Shown: positions 22,301 through 33,884, counted from the stretch's first letter. The stretch is 64,000 bases of DNA from Elymus sibiricus (GCA_039707655.1 CM077676.1:376406114-376470113), one strand, 5' to 3'. The notes: generated by a model from the letters alone, not told the origin. Numbers and translations are program-made.

Positions 22301-23420
22301 ATGGCAGTTTTAAAACTAACATGATTCTTGCTCTCAGGTTTGAGAATTGCTCCTCCTGAAGCGCCTGTTACTGGCTACATGTTTGGAAAAGGGGTTTACT
22401 TTGCCGATATGTTCTCCAAGAGTGCAAACTACTGCTATGCTTCACAAACATCTAGATCTGGGGTGCTGCTTCTATGCGAGGTCTGTTTATCGTTGTCACC
22501 TCCAAGTCCAAGATATCAGGGTCTGGGATTTTGCACGTTGCACCTTAGATGTTAGCCAAGCATTGTATTATTCACCTCATCTTATCCATGATTGAGTATT
22601 GGTTTCAAGAGCCCAACCATTTTTGTGTGGTTATTCATGTGTTGATGACTTGCATTTCTATGTGTGGTCTGCTTTTAACGTTTCCTCAACTTACATCTGC
22701 CAGGTTGCACTGGGCGATATGAATGAACTACTAAATGCGAAATATGATGCTGATAACCTGCCCAAGGGAAAACTAAGGTCAGTTTCTGATGCAACATGCT
22801 TTCGATCAATTCCAACGCTCACTTGATTTGAAAAGCAACACCAGTTTTAGATTATGTCTTTCCTTAAAAAATCAAGTCTTTAATTAGTTAGTACTATTCG
22901 CTGACCACACAGAGACAGGGGATAATATTGCTGTGTGTAAAGTACACAGTTCTATCAATTGGAACCTCCTCAGAAGCTTATAGTGCTTCTGTTTCAGTAC
23001 GACGCAATGAAAATAAAACAAGATCTATTTCTGCACATAAATATTTCTGTACTGATTAATAACATAAATATTGCTGTTGCTGCTTGATACGAGTTTGAGA
23101 AACATCTGGTTGCAATCATTTCGATGCAGTACCAAAGGAGTTGGCCAGATGGCACCAGCGGAGTCGAAGGTCACCGAGGATGGCGTGGTTGTTCCACTCG
23201 GAAAACCCAAAGAAGAACCTTCAAAGAGGGTATGTTGTTCACCTCGTCAGTACGCTGTTGTAATCCAAGCCCCCGTAGAATGCAGAAGCACTATGGTGAT
23301 TAACTATGTCTCTGGTTGCAGGGTAGCTTGCTGTACAACGAGTATATCGTTTACAACGTAGAACAGATCAGGATGCGGTACGTGCTCCATGTTTCCTTTA
23401 ACTTCAAGGGAGGACGGTAG
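16310..23420 (+). CDS. PARP2: Poly(ADP-ribose) polymerase 2 type, 19 exons, 734 aa
   Basis: Nuclear enzyme that senses DNA breaks and transfers ADP-ribose from NAD+ to proteins. Exons read by eye: 16310-16393, 17074-17419, 17513-17746, 17853-17980, 18711-18792, 18901-19130, 19208-19334, 19763-19818, 20032-20105, 20460-20506, 20620-20669, 21050-21112, 21387-21467, 21765-21875, 21959-22034, 22338-22480, 22704-22777, 23130-23229, 23322-23420; total 2205 bp in frame. Domains: SAP1 (about 2-36), basic nuclear-localisation-like stretch (67-75), SAP2 (90-124), SAP3 (166-200), WGR domain (about 260-370, WGR at 305-307), regulatory helical domain (about 395-520), catalytic domain to the end. The triad is His583, Tyr617, Glu709, with spacing equal to human PARP1. 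Plant PARP2 usually has two SAP domains; the third is the 78-residue exon 3. All introns are GT-AG except intron 12 (GC-AG). The start is the first ATG, in GGAGATGTCG context. Confidence 0.93.
16849..16856 (+). promoter_or_regulatory. E2F-consensus site in PARP2 intron 1
   Basis: TTTCCCGC matches the plant E2F consensus. A single 8-bp match inside a first intron is weak evidence, but E2F control would suit a DNA-repair gene. Confidence 0.25.
17249..17852 (+). repeat. Tandem duplication of a PARP2 SAP exon plus its following intron
   Basis: The 3' half of exon 2 with intron 2 (17249-17512) and most of exon 3 with intron 3 (17570-17852) are alike. Both begin TGGATGCGGCA, share the SAP coding sequence, the GTTTGTT donor, a CTATTAATTTC block after it, and a TTGGTGCAG acceptor. 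Exon 3 is 234 bp with phase 1 at both ends, so its gain keeps the frame. Confidence 0.85.
18108..18180 (+). repeat. Short tandem duplication in PARP2 intron 4, target of a MITE
   Basis: A block GCAAAACA(T/C)GATCTCTC...ATGAATGTCAAACTTAGACAAT of about 38 bp occurs twice. The second copy is split by the MITE at 18181, and its last bases follow the element. Confidence 0.7.
18181..18368. mobile_element. Tourist/Harbinger-like MITE in PARP2 intron 4 (188 bp)
   Basis: It has a perfect 33-bp terminal inverted repeat beginning GGGCATGTTTGGTTGCCATC. The 3-bp duplication TTA at 18178-18180 and 18369-18371 is the PIF/Harbinger signature. It has no coding capacity. Confidence 0.85.
18575..18648 (+). repeat. 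39-bp tandem duplication in PARP2 intron 4
   Basis: CATCTTAGTATTCACTATGT starts at 18575 and again at 18614; the two copies differ by one base over their shared first 31 bases. Confidence 0.8.
21113..21386 (+). other. GC-AG intron 12 of PARP2
   Basis: The only junction that keeps the frame and the conserved residues (SDQ followed by [11 protein letters not shown]) is CAG|GCATGA at the donor and TGTAG|GAGG at the acceptor. A GT donor at TCAA|GTGACC would break the frame. GC-AG is the commonest non-canonical class in plants. Confidence 0.7.
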
Positions 23421-24180
23421 ACCAGTCAGTCTCGTTGGAAGCTGGGAGCTGGAGGCAATGATGCGGACCTCCATCGTAGCAAACCACTTTTGTGTAGATT
23501 GTTAGTGTAGGTGGTTTTTATCTTCAGGGGACTCCTTTTTGTGAGCAAATGTGTAATCCTTTCCTCGCATTTTAATGCCGGTTCCTGGCTTCCAGACTTT
23601 TTCTTTTGAGTTGAGGTTTCGAGACTCTGATGGCTGATGCTGTGTGTATATATATTAATGGCAATCCATTTTCTCAATGGTAAAACCTGAAGAAATAGGT
23701 AAACTTTGTTTTCAGTACAATCTAGTCAACCATATAATATCTGGCACCTCGCACCGGAGCCCAGCTGCAGCCCGCGCCCACTGAACCTCCTCTGCTGGGA
23801 TGCCACACCGAGCCCTGCCACGGCAGCCAGCGTGACATGCACGCCCGAGGAAACGCCCAGCTTGCCACCACGCGACAGCCGTAACAGCACCCTGTCGCTA
23901 CCGTCCTTGGATCCAGCCGGTCTGGCAGCGGCGAGATGAGGGAGGGGAGACTGGTGGCACTAGGGTTCGCCCCCTGAGTTGCCAGGGAGGGCGACGAGGT
24001 GGTCACGGGACGAGCCTACTTGTAACTAATATGCTCATACAAGTGCCCTCACTAGTATCTTGGTTTAATGCACCTGATTTTATCTCCCGAGGGTTTATAT
24101 AATGCTTAATTACACTTAAGTACCTTTACTTAATGTATAAATCTCTTGCAACTCAATAAGGTTTCATTTCTCAAGTATAC
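23421..24180. other. PARP2 3' UTR region and downstream intergenic sequence
   Basis: The first 200-280 bp probably form the 3' UTR; no canonical AATAAA was found. From about 23740 to 24000 the sequence is GC-rich with short chance frames. Nothing else is recognised. Confidence 0.45.
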
Positions 24181-24182
24181 TA

Positions 24183-24340
24183 CTCTCTCCGTTCCTAAAT
24201 ATAAGTCTTTCTAGAGATTTCACTATGGACTACATACGGATGTATATAGACGTAGTTTAAAGTGTAGATTCACTCATTTTGTTCCGTATGCAGTTCATAT
24301 TGGAATCTCTAGAAAGACTTATATTTAGGAACGGAGGGAG
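24183..24340. mobile_element. Stowaway-type (Tc1/Mariner) MITE, 158 bp
   Basis: The termini CTCTCTCCGTTCCTAAATAT and its near-complement are flanked by TA at 24181-24182 and 24341-24342. The inner repeat AAGTCTTTCTAGAGAT is typical of the Thalos-like Triticeae Stowaways. Confidence 0.85.
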
Positions 24341-24599
24341 TAGAATATTTAACAAAATTCGAACGATATGCTGCTTATCATCAATCCTTGGCAGGTTAGA
24401 GACTTACAGTGCACACTTGTTACTGACGGGAAATTCATGTATCATGTTTTGATATTTTGATTGAACCAGATTGCAGCCAAACTAATCCAGTTTGTTACTG
24501 GAACACCAACAACTCCAATGAAATCTCTGAAGTATGTGTTTATGTATATGAAACCTTGGGTTTTAAGTTCTAACATGAACCGTTGGCAAAAAAAAAAAG

Positions 24600-25962
24600 G
24601 TCCCCGTTGTGGTTCTGTCATTGGCTGGCGGCTCTTTGGCGCACTTCTACTTCCCGGGTACTTCTCAATGGTGTCCCTGACGATCCTATCCAGCATGGTA
24701 GGGGCCTTCGGCAGGGTGACCCGCTATTGTCGTTATTGTTCGTCCTTGCAATTGACCTGCTTCAACATATTTTAGATTTGGCAACGACACGTGGAGACCT
24801 TCACAGATTGCGGGGATGGGGTGTATACCTTCGCACCTCCTTATAAGCTGATGATGCGGCCATTTTCTTGGCACCTTTGAAGAAGACATTGGCATGCTTG
24901 TGAGCATCCTACAGATCTTTGGTGATGTCACCGGCCTAGTTACGAATGTGAAAAAGAGCTTGCTGGCCCTGATTTGATGTTCCAACATTGAACTGGACGA
25001 CATTCTTGATGCTTTCCTGGCAGTGCGCACCTAGTTTCCTATCTAGTACCTTTGCCTCCCTCTCTCGATGCATCAGTTGGGAGTGGTGGACTTCCAGTAC
25101 CTTGTTTACAAGGCCTGGAAGATCATGGGTGGCATGGGAAAATACATTACAATGGTTGGGAGAAGCACTGGATTCGTTCGGTTATCACCTCGCATGCCAT
25201 TTACCATCTCACATCTGTTATGGTACCCAAAGGAACATTGAGCTTAGTTACCAAGCTTTAACGGAACTTCTTGTGGGGCGGTGCAGATCGAGTGACAGGC
25301 GGAAAATGTAAAATCAACTCGACCTTTGTTTGCAAGCCGAAGGCTATGGGGGGGGGGGGGGGGGGCTTGGTATTGTGGACATGGACAAGTCCGCGAGAGC
25401 TTTGCATCTTCCATGGCCGTGGCTTGTTTGGAAGGATCAGAAGTGTGCCTGGGTGGGACCTGATCACCCTTACGATGAGAAATATATGGATCTTTTCTAT
25501 AATTTGCACCACCATCACTATTGGTAGTGGTATGAAGGCGCCCTTTTGGCACTCTCTTTGGCTTGGGGGTCGCAAGCCTAAGGACATGGAACCATCAATC
25601 TTGCAATTTCTAAGCTGAAAAACCAAACTGTTAAGAGGGTCTTGGAGAATGTTGGATGGTCCATTGCATCAATATTACCTCCGGCCTCTTGGTCCAAAAC
25701 ATCTTGGAGTTCTATGAGCTTTGGTTTGGCCTTCATGAGGTGATCCCGCATGAAGAGATTGAGGACGAGATCACTTGGAAGCTCTGGCCATCGGGCGGAA
25801 TACTCGGCTTCCTGGGCCTACTCTGCTCTACTCAATATTGCGCTTGCTTCACAAATGAAATTGGCGGTGTGGATAAATTGGTCATCTCCAAAGCATTTTT
25901 TTGCATGGCTCCAAGACCCTGTTTGGACGGCCGATTGACTTCAAAGATGAGATATATATGCT
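24600..25962 (+). pseudogene. LINE (L1-type) reverse transcriptase fragment
   Basis: Frames in several registers carry non-LTR reverse-transcriptase motifs: RVLLNGVPDDPIQHGRGLRQ then GDP near 24660-24725, an ADDAAIFL block (YADD variant) near 24848, a VITSHAIYHLTSVMVP block near 25180, and a zinc-binding C-terminal region (AVWINW...FAWL) near 25870. Frameshifts and stops are frequent, and a poly-G tract sits at about 25350. It is truncated on the right by the solo LTR at 25963. The 5' part with the endonuclease is missing. Confidence 0.7.
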
Positions 25963-26437
25963 TGACGACCCACAAGTATAGGGGATCTATTGTAGCCTTT
26001 TTGATAAGTAAGAGTGTCGAACCCAATGAGGAGCAGAAGGAATGACAAGTAGTTTTCAGCAAGGTTTCACTATCAATGCTGTAAAGATAGTTTGATAGCA
26101 AGATAATTTGTAACAAGATAAATAGTAACAAAAGCAATAGAGTGAATCAAGTGGCCCAATCCTTATGTATGCTAAGGACAAGCCGATGGTCTTTCTTATA
26201 ATAGCTAAAACACTCTTGAGGACACACGGGAATCTCGTCAAGTTACTTCCACCACGATTCATTAAGTTACCGTTCATTGATTAGATACGTTGTGTGGGTG
26301 AACCGAAGCTAAGGTACTGTACTTTCTTGAACAAATACCTACTTATAATTATACCTTCCATGCAAGTATCCGCAAATACAAGAGCAATAATTAAGATAAA
26401 TCTAACCATAACATTAAACAATATGATCCAAAACATC

Positions 26438-28164
26438 TGATGGGGATCGTTGCATGGAAAACAAAAAATTTCCCTACGAAACCACCCAAGATCTAATCTA
26501 GGAGATGCTAGCAACGAGAGGGAGAGGATACATACCCTTGTAGACCGAAAGCGTTAACATTCTAATGAACGTGGTTCGCGTAGTCGTACTCCCTTCGCGA
26601 TCCAATCCGATCCAGCGCCGCACGAACGACACCTCTGAGATGTACACACGTACGGCTCGGTGACGTCTCCTCCTTGATCTAGCAAGCGAGGGGGGAGAGG
26701 TAGATGGGATCTAGGCCAGCACGACGGCGTGGTGGTGGCAGCAGCAACGGAACTCCGGCAGGTCTTCGCCAAGCGCGAACCGGAGGAGGAGATGGAAAGG
26801 GAGAGAGGGGGCGGCGGCCAGGGTTGGGATAGGCTGCCCCCTTGCACCTCCCCTCTATATATAGGGGTGTGTGTGTGTGTGGGGGGGGGTGCGCCAGCCC
26901 TAGCCCCCCTCCAAGCCTAGGGGGCGGCGGCCAAGGGGGGAGGCTTGCCCCCCAAGGCTAGGGGCACCCCTTAGGGTTTTCCCCCTTTGGCCGCATGGGC
27001 ATGGTGGGGTGCGGCGCCCCTGGCCCATGTAGGCCAAGGGAGCCTCCCTAAGTATCCATGTGGCCCCTCCAGGACAGGTGGGTCCCACTGGTGGACCCCT
27101 GGAACCTTGCCGGACCCTCCGGTACAATGCCGGTAAATTCTCGAACTTTTCCGGAACCCCGAAAAACACTTCCCATATATGAATCTTTAACTCCGGACCA
27201 TTCCGAAGCTCCTCATGATGTCCCGGATCCCATCCGGGACTCCAACTACCTTCGGACTCACCATTATGAATATACCAATACTACCCTAGCGTTACCGAAC
27301 ATTAAGTGTGTGACCCTACGGGTTCGAGAACATGCAGACATGACCGAGACACCTCTCCGATCAATAATCAATAGCGGGACATGGATGCCCATACTGACTC
27401 CCACATATTCAACGAAGATCTTTATCGGTTTGAACCACGATGTCATGGGTTCAGATAATCCTGTATACAATTCCCTTTGTCTCGCGATATTTTACTTGCC
27501 CGAGATTCGATCGTCGGTATCGCCATACCTAGTTCAATCTCGTTACCGGCAAGTCTATTTACTCATTCCGTAATACAACATCTCCGTGACTAAACACATT
27601 AGTCACATGCTTGCAAGCTACTTAGGATGTCGTATTACCGAGTGGGCCCAAAGATATCTCTTCGTCACACGGAGTGACAAATCTCAGTCTTGATCCATAC
27701 AACCCAACAAATACTTTCCGAGATACCTGAAGAGCACCTTTATGATCACCCAGTTACAAAGTGACATTTGATACCCACAAAGTATTCTTCCGGTATTAGG
27801 GAGTGGCACGATCTCATGGTCCAAGGAATAGATACTTGACATTATGAAAGCTATAGCAATTAAACTAAGTGACAAGATCAGATGCTAAGCTTATGATTGG
27901 GTCTGTCCATCACATCATTCTCCTAATGATGTGATCTCGCTATTAAATGACAACTCATGTCTATGGTTAGGAAACCTTAACCATCTTTAATCAACGAGCT
28001 AGTCTAGTAGAGGATCACTAGGGACACGGTGTTTGTTTATGTATCGACACATGTATTTGAGTTTCCGGTTAATACAATTATAGCATGGAGAATAAACATT
28101 TATCAAGAACAAGGAAATATGATAATAACAACTTTATTATTGCCTCTAGGGCATATTTCCAACA
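26438..28164 (-). repeat. Angela/WIS-like solo LTR (minus strand) with ACATC target duplication
   Basis: On the minus strand it starts TGTTGGAAATATGCCCTAG and ends CATGCAACGATCCCCATCA. ACATC occurs at 26433-26437 and again at 28165-28169. The TATA region CTATATATAG lies at about 26856. It differs from the LTR at 54712 in its central, GC-rich part, so it is another subfamily. Frames inside it (such as 27058-27573) are not genes. Confidence 0.85.
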
Positions 28165-28999
28165 ACATCCCCTCACAGAACAATTCATAAACATGGGTTT
28201 GAGTTTCTATCACTCCCGCAACCCACCATCTACAAACTAATTCCACAATGTCTTCCCCTAGGCCCAAAGATGATGAATTGTCATGTAGTCAACGTTCACA
28301 TAACACCACTAGAGGAAGAACAACACAACATATCATCAAAACATTAAACGGTAATAAACTTCACATGATTACTAGAAACAAGACTTCTCACATGTCCTCA
28401 AGAACTAATGGATCTACTCACAAGACATCATATGGATCATGATCTGTAGGTATAAATATATGATGAACAATCTAAACACAACAATCTTTCACCGGCAAAT
28501 CCCCTATGCATCAACTACAAGGTGTAATCAACACATACAAGCACTCCCAGTTACCAATCTGAGGTTTGATACAAAGATTGAACAAAAGGGATGAACTATG
28601 GTTTGGAGATGAGATGGTGCTGGTGAAAATGTTGATGGAGATGATAATCTCGACGTTGAACGGAGTGTTGGTGATGATGATGGCTTTGATTTCCCCCTCC
28701 CGGAGGGAAGTTTCCCCGGCAGAATCACTCCGCCGAAGAGCAAAAGTGCTCCGCCTAGGTTCCGGCTCACAGACGGCGGCGGAAAGTCCCGAGGAATTTG
28801 TGTGATTTTTTCTAGGGCAAATGGAAATTTATGGCCAAATGGCATCGGGAGACGAGCCTCCAGGGGCCCTCACGGCCACATGGCGCGACCTAGAGCCCAC
28901 CCGTGTGGTGCCCTTGTGGGTGCCCTCTGACCCATCTTCTGGTATCTGGCTTCATATTTTCTAGAAATAATTCAGTAATCCCCGCTACATTTGGAGATA

Positions 29000-30543
29000 T
29001 GATACGTCTCCAACGTATCTATAATTTTTGATTTTCATGCTATTATATTACCAATTTTATATACTTTATACATCATTTTATATCATTTTTGGGAACTAAC
29101 CTATTAACCTAGTGCCCAGTGCCAGTTTCTGTTTTTGCCTATTTTATTGTTTCACAGAAAAACCGTACCAAACGAAGTCCAAACATGATGAAACTTTACG
29201 GTGATTTTTTCTGGACCAGAAGGGACCCTAGGAGCATCGGGAGGAGTCCAAAAGGCAGACGAGGGAGCGACAATCTCACACAGCGCGCCCCCTAGGGGCA
29301 CGCCGTCTGAGCTTGTGGGCCCCTCGTAGGTCCCCTTGACCTAATTTCACTTCTATAAATTCCCTAAAATCCCAAAACCACCAGAGCGAGACCCAAAACA
29401 ATTATTCTGCCACCGCAAGCCTCTGTTCTTCTGTGATCCCATCTGGAGGCCTTCGCTGGTACTCTGCCAGAGGGGGAATCGTTCACGGAGGGGTTCTACA
29501 TCAACCTTGCTGCCCTTCTGATGATGTGTGATTAGTTCCCACAGGACCTACGGGTCCATAGTTATTAGCTAGATGGATTTCTCTCTCTCTTTGATCTTCA
29601 ATACAATGTTCTCTTCGGAGATCGATTCGATGTAATCTTCTTTTGCGGTGTGTTTGTTGGGATCCGATGAATTATGGGTTTATGATCAGATTATCCATTG
29701 AAAGTAATTGAGCCTTTTCTGAACTTTATTATGTGTGATTGTTATAGCTTTGTATTTCTCTCCGATCTATCCGTTTGGTTTGGCCAACTAGATTGATTTA
29801 TTTTCAGTGGGAGAGGTGCTTTGTAGTAGGTTCAATCTTGCAGTGTCCTCACTCTGTGACAGGAGGAGTAGCGAGGCACGTATTTGTATTGTTGCTACTA
29901 AGGGTAAAACAACGAGGTTCAATCATATTGTTTGGTTTTATTAACTCTGTCTACATTATGTCATCATGCTCCAAGCATTACTCTGTTTGTTATGAACTTA
30001 ATACCTTAAGATGCATGCTGGATAGCGGTCGAGGGGTGGAGTAATAGTAGTAGATGCAGGCAGGAGTTGATCTACTTGTCACAGACGTAATGCCTATGTA
30101 CTGATCATGCCATGAATAACGTCGTAACTATGCACTTTTTTTATCAATTGCCCAATAGTAATTTGTTTACCCACCGTATGCTATGCTTATGAGAGAGATG
30201 CCTGTAGTGAAAACTATGGCCCCCGGGTCCATTCACCATATTTACTAAAACCCTAATTTACTTGCTGCAATTTATTTAGTTTTAATTCCGTTTACAATTT
30301 ATAAACCTATCACTATCAGGTTTGATCCTTGCAATTAACGAGTACAAGGGGATTGACAACCCTCTTGCCCGCGTTGGGTGCAAGTATTTGCTCTTGTGTG
30401 TGCAGGTACTGTCGACCTTTGCTTGCATGGTTCTCCTATTGGTTCGATAACCTTGGTTCTCTACTGAGGGAAATACTTATCTGCTACTATATTGCTTCAC
30501 CCTTTCTCTTCGGGGAAAATCCCAACGCAGCTCACAAGTAGCA
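29000..30543 (+). repeat. Fatima-like gypsy solo LTR (1544 bp)
   Basis: It starts TGATACGTCTCCAACGTATC and ends CTCACAAGTAGCA. It is flanked by AGATA (28995-28999) and AGATC (30544-30548), a one-mismatch duplication. Its right half matches 3357-4240. No internal region is attached. Confidence 0.7.
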
Positions 30544-30665
30544 AGATCTTTGTTTATCTTGCAATTTAAGAGGAAAAAGGCATTAGAATTGCATTAGAAT
30601 GTGAAATATATCAATGAAACATGATAAATTATAGTAGGAAATAGTGATGCAAAATGGACGTATCA

Positions 30666-31089
30666 AGGCCTCATTGTAGGTTTTCCAAGTTCTGTCTGTA
30701 ACTTGCATATACTGTATTATGATATTATCTCATCAGGTGTTGGATGGGACCAAGTAACTACTAGAGAATTGACAATTATTGTTGCTTAGTAAACAATCCA
30801 TTTATCCCCGAAGTTCGTTGTTCGGTTTGAAATGAACTCCAAAGACCCGATCAATACTTTGGCACCCAAGTAAGCTTCGCTAGTTCTCCCTGGCGTTCGT
30901 AAGTACCCAAGTAAGCATGAGACAATGGAAATGCCAACTTAATCGACTGTTGTATACTCCTCTGTTTTCTATGGAACGATGCACACAAGTGTATATATAA
31001 AGGACTGCACCACACAATTAAACGAGCATGTACAAATGATCATGACGATGAGTATGTAACATACACATGCCAAAGGATTTGGGAGGGAT
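30666..31089. other. Unassigned sequence between LTR and LINE remnants
   Basis: No coding region is visible. A TATATATAAAGG stretch near 30992 could be chance. Confidence 0.35.
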
Positions 31090-32320
31090 ATGCATCTTGG
31101 CGTCACGACGTATGAAAGTGGCCTTTATGCTGCGCTGGGTATGGTAGATCATTTGGGGGGAAGGGAGTTTATGGTTGCAACTTATTCAAGCAAAGTACTT
31201 GGGGGACAACTACTACTTGCTTATTCTCGTACGAAAGGTTCCTTCAGCGGATCAAGCAAAACATCCAGGTTCTTCAGCGGATCAAGTAGGAGATTCGCCT
31301 GGGGCTATCTTTTTTCCATTGGCAATGGAGAGGGGGCCCTTTTCTGGCTTGAACCATGGGTGGATGGAGCCCCATTATGTACGGGTTTTCCAAACTTGTT
31401 TGCCATATGTTTGGATCTGATGGTGTTGGTTTCAGGGGCTGCCCACAATGGGCATGAGAACATCTTGTTTCGACGATCATTTGGGCAGGTGGAGACCGTA
31501 GAGTGGGCTAGGTTGCGGCGCTGGTGCTCTCTGATTATCCGGACACCAACTCCCATCGTTATGCCCATTCGAGTGTCTTCTCGGTTGGCTCAGCCTATCA
31601 TGCCTTGTGTCGACGATCGATTATTACTTGGGCCTCGCCGCTCTAGAAAGCGCCCTTACCGTTGAAGATCAAAATTTTTGTTTGGCAACTGTTGTGGGAT
31701 CGCCTCCCATCTGGTACAAAGATGATCGAGAGACATGGGCACATGGCCCCGGGAACGGGTTGTGCCCTCTCTGTGGTGTCCATGAGATGGGTACCCACAT
31801 CCTCTTTTACTTGGCGACAAGAGTTTTGTGGTCTTTTTCCATGAGGCTCTAGGGCTGACTGGGAGGCCATGGATCTGGCCGAGTTCCTTCAAACCCGTGC
31901 CAACCATATTGGGAGGAGTAGATGCCTCTTCTCGATGGTGTTTGCAGCGTTAGCGTGGACTTTATGGATGACACGCAATAAGATGGTGATTGAGAGGGTC
32001 TTTCTTCGGCAGGCCTCTGATTCAATTTTCAAATTCCTTGCGGTTTTGCAGCATTGGCACCCTCTATCTAGACAATGATATCTCGATTGCCTGGGCCTTA
32101 TGATGGATGGTATGACTGCTACCGCGCGCTGTCTTGCCTCACAGCAGGCCCCTTGAGACTATGGCCACTTGGTGGTCTTTTTTCCCTCTTTCTTTTATGC
32201 TTTCCTTGGACGTGTTTGTGCTGATGCTCCAGCAGTCTATTTAACTCTACTATACTTGTACCTTTTGTATGGACGTGATGGTGGCTTTATTTATTAAGTG
32301 GGACAAAAGACTATTTCGAG
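31090..32320 (+). pseudogene. LINE C-terminal fragment with reverse-transcriptase zinc-binding domain
   Basis: Motifs typical of the plant LINE C-terminus: FSIGNGEGALFWLEPW near 31310, KIKIFVWQLLWDRLPS near 31663 and GLCPLCGVHEMGTHILF near 31770 (a CxxC...H zinc-binding region). The frame shifts several times. The tail GCTTTATTTATTAAGTGGGAC near 32280 resembles the LINE tail at 51850. It overlaps in content with the 24600-25962 fragment, so the two are separate insertions. Confidence 0.65.
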
Positions 32321-32534
32321 AGTACGCGACAGACTACTACAATCACATATACACACACAATGGCTTAACTTAAATAAACCACTACATCACATACACACAT
32401 AGTCTTAGACATGATTAAGCCAACCATAGGTACGCGCCTGCAACATGATCACTATGATGTGTGCGTGTATACATGGCGATACAAATGATACTGCAACATG
32501 CGATAACACAGACAATAAGTAAGCATTGTTGTAG
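32321..32534. other. Unassigned sequence left of the LINE-like insertion
   Basis: AT-rich with several CA(T/C)ACACAC runs. No gene is seen. Before the insertion it joined directly to the PARP2 fragment. Confidence 0.35.
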
Positions 32535-32548
32535 GACTTGGAAAGAGT

Positions 32549-33445
32549 CCTCTCGTCCCTGGCGGCTGGAACCCTAGCCGCCGCCAGGAGAGGCCAATCT
32601 CCCAGCGCCGTCTTCCGACGGCTCCCCTCCATCGGCGACCTCGGTCGTCGGTGGTGAGGGGGTCACCAGATCCACGTGTGTGGATCGTTTTTACTCCCTC
32701 GTAGTCTAGGTTTTTTAGGCTGTTCATCATTTTGGCTTTGGCGACGACGATGACGGTGCTGAATAAAGATTCTTTGGATCCTTCCCTGACGAGGCCATCG
32801 GTCCTATGGTTGGGGATGGATTTGGAAACCAGTCTGTTCAAGCAAGGATGGCATGGCGGCGGTGACATCCTCGTGGTGGACCCGTGTCCTCGGGCTCCGC
32901 CGTTGTAACGACGTTTGCTCCAGCGTCGGCGCGGAGCTTGGGAGGTAGTCCAGGAGCGGATGCAGATTGTGGTCTACATCGACGACGTCTGAAAGACGGA
33001 ATGTGTGCTGGGTTCGTGGTTCATGGACGTCAGGTATGGTTTCCTCCTTCGGCGTCTTAGTCGTGGTGGGGTCTCAGATCTGGAGTTCGATTGCGTGTCC
33101 GGGGTGTTGCCCCGGTATGATTCGTTCAACGACAAGGGCTTCACTTTTGGTGAGCCACCTTGGAGGTCCGCGAAGCTGCATATCAGCGATGGAGCCGCGT
33201 CAAGCTCGGGTGAGGAGGTGATCCGTCATTCTTTTCTTCGGTGGCTGCTGTGTGGTGCCGGAGGCAGACGACGGGCGTTGGTGTGAAACTTAGAGATGTT
33301 TTGCTATCTTTTTAGTTTTGTCATGTCGGTCCTTACATGACTTGTACTTTGATCTTTATGATATGAATGAGACACGTATTACCATGCAAAAAAAGAAGCA
33401 CATAGGTATGTAGACTGCTGGGGGAGGGGGACAACGCCCCTCCCC
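32549..33445 (+). mobile_element. Short LINE-like insertion with 14-bp flanking duplication
   Basis: GACTTGGAAAGAGT occurs at 32535-32548 and 33446-33459. The inserted unit begins with a GCCGCCGCCAGG-type LINE leader and nears its end with a short poly(A) run (ATGCAAAAAAAGAA near 33390), followed by 45 bp containing a GGGGAGGGG/CCCCTCCCC hairpin. Open frames within (32967-33221, 33005-33286) show no domain. The length of the duplication fits target-primed retrotransposition. Confidence 0.5.
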
Positions 33446-33458
33446 GACTTGGAAAGAG

Positions 33459-33884
33459 TTACAAACGTTGAAGTGTTAAGACATGGTGAAACAAAAGCAG
33501 TTTCAGAAGGTCAATGGGCCTTCCTAATCCACTGTGTCTAAGCATTTCAAGAGAACTGCTATAAGTGTCTAAGTCTCAAAATATTCTTGCAATTTGCTAG
33601 TGCAGGAAACCGAATGCTTTTATGGCATGGTTCTCGGCTGTCCAATTGGGTGTGATCTTTTCTCAGGGTAATTCATGTTATTCACGATTGTCATTGAAAC
33701 TTTTTTATTCATAAGTATAGAAGATAAATTCACTCAGCTTTGCCCGTTTGTTTTATGAGTAATGACATTCTAGTTGTTGTTCCTGTAGTTCTCAAAAATA
33801 GCAATTGGGTCTCATCAATGTAGGCAAAGATTAATTTGATTTGTGCTTCATTATCATTTGAATGCATTTTCCCGTGGAGCCTAC
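33459..33884 (+). pseudogene. Intron-containing PARP2 fragment (end of exon 14 to intron 15)
   Basis: Collinear with 21825-22247 of PARP2, about 11.6 kb away and in the same orientation: the end of exon 14, all of intron 14, exon 15 (codes the catalytic His region, WHGSRL retained) and part of intron 15. Introns are kept, so it arose from DNA, not mRNA. Decay is clear: the intron 14 acceptor AG has become AA (33591-33592), extra or missing bases shift exons 14 and 15, and small indels mark the introns. It cannot make a PARP product alone. Confidence 0.9.

Larger units (their letters stand above)
25963..30665 (-). repeat. Athila-type solo LTR (minus strand), split by two nested solo LTRs
   Basis: Pieces 25963-26437, 28170-28999 and 30544-30665 are collinear with the reverse complement of the LTR at 12262-13779: the right edge reads as TGATACGTCCATTTTGCATC and the left edge as the GGTCGTCA terminus. 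Removing the two insertions leaves about 1.4 kb. No primer site or internal region adjoins either side, so it is a solo LTR. The flanks ATGCT and AGGCC do not match as a duplication. Confidence 0.7.

Noticed and set aside
27058..27573. 171-codon plus-strand frame
   Set aside because: Lies wholly inside the Angela-like solo LTR, on the opposite strand to its own transcription.
33421..33459. Helitron 3' end (hairpin near a captured gene fragment)
   Set aside because: The hairpin is followed by GACTTGG rather than a CTRR terminus, and the 14-bp repeat fits target-primed insertion better.
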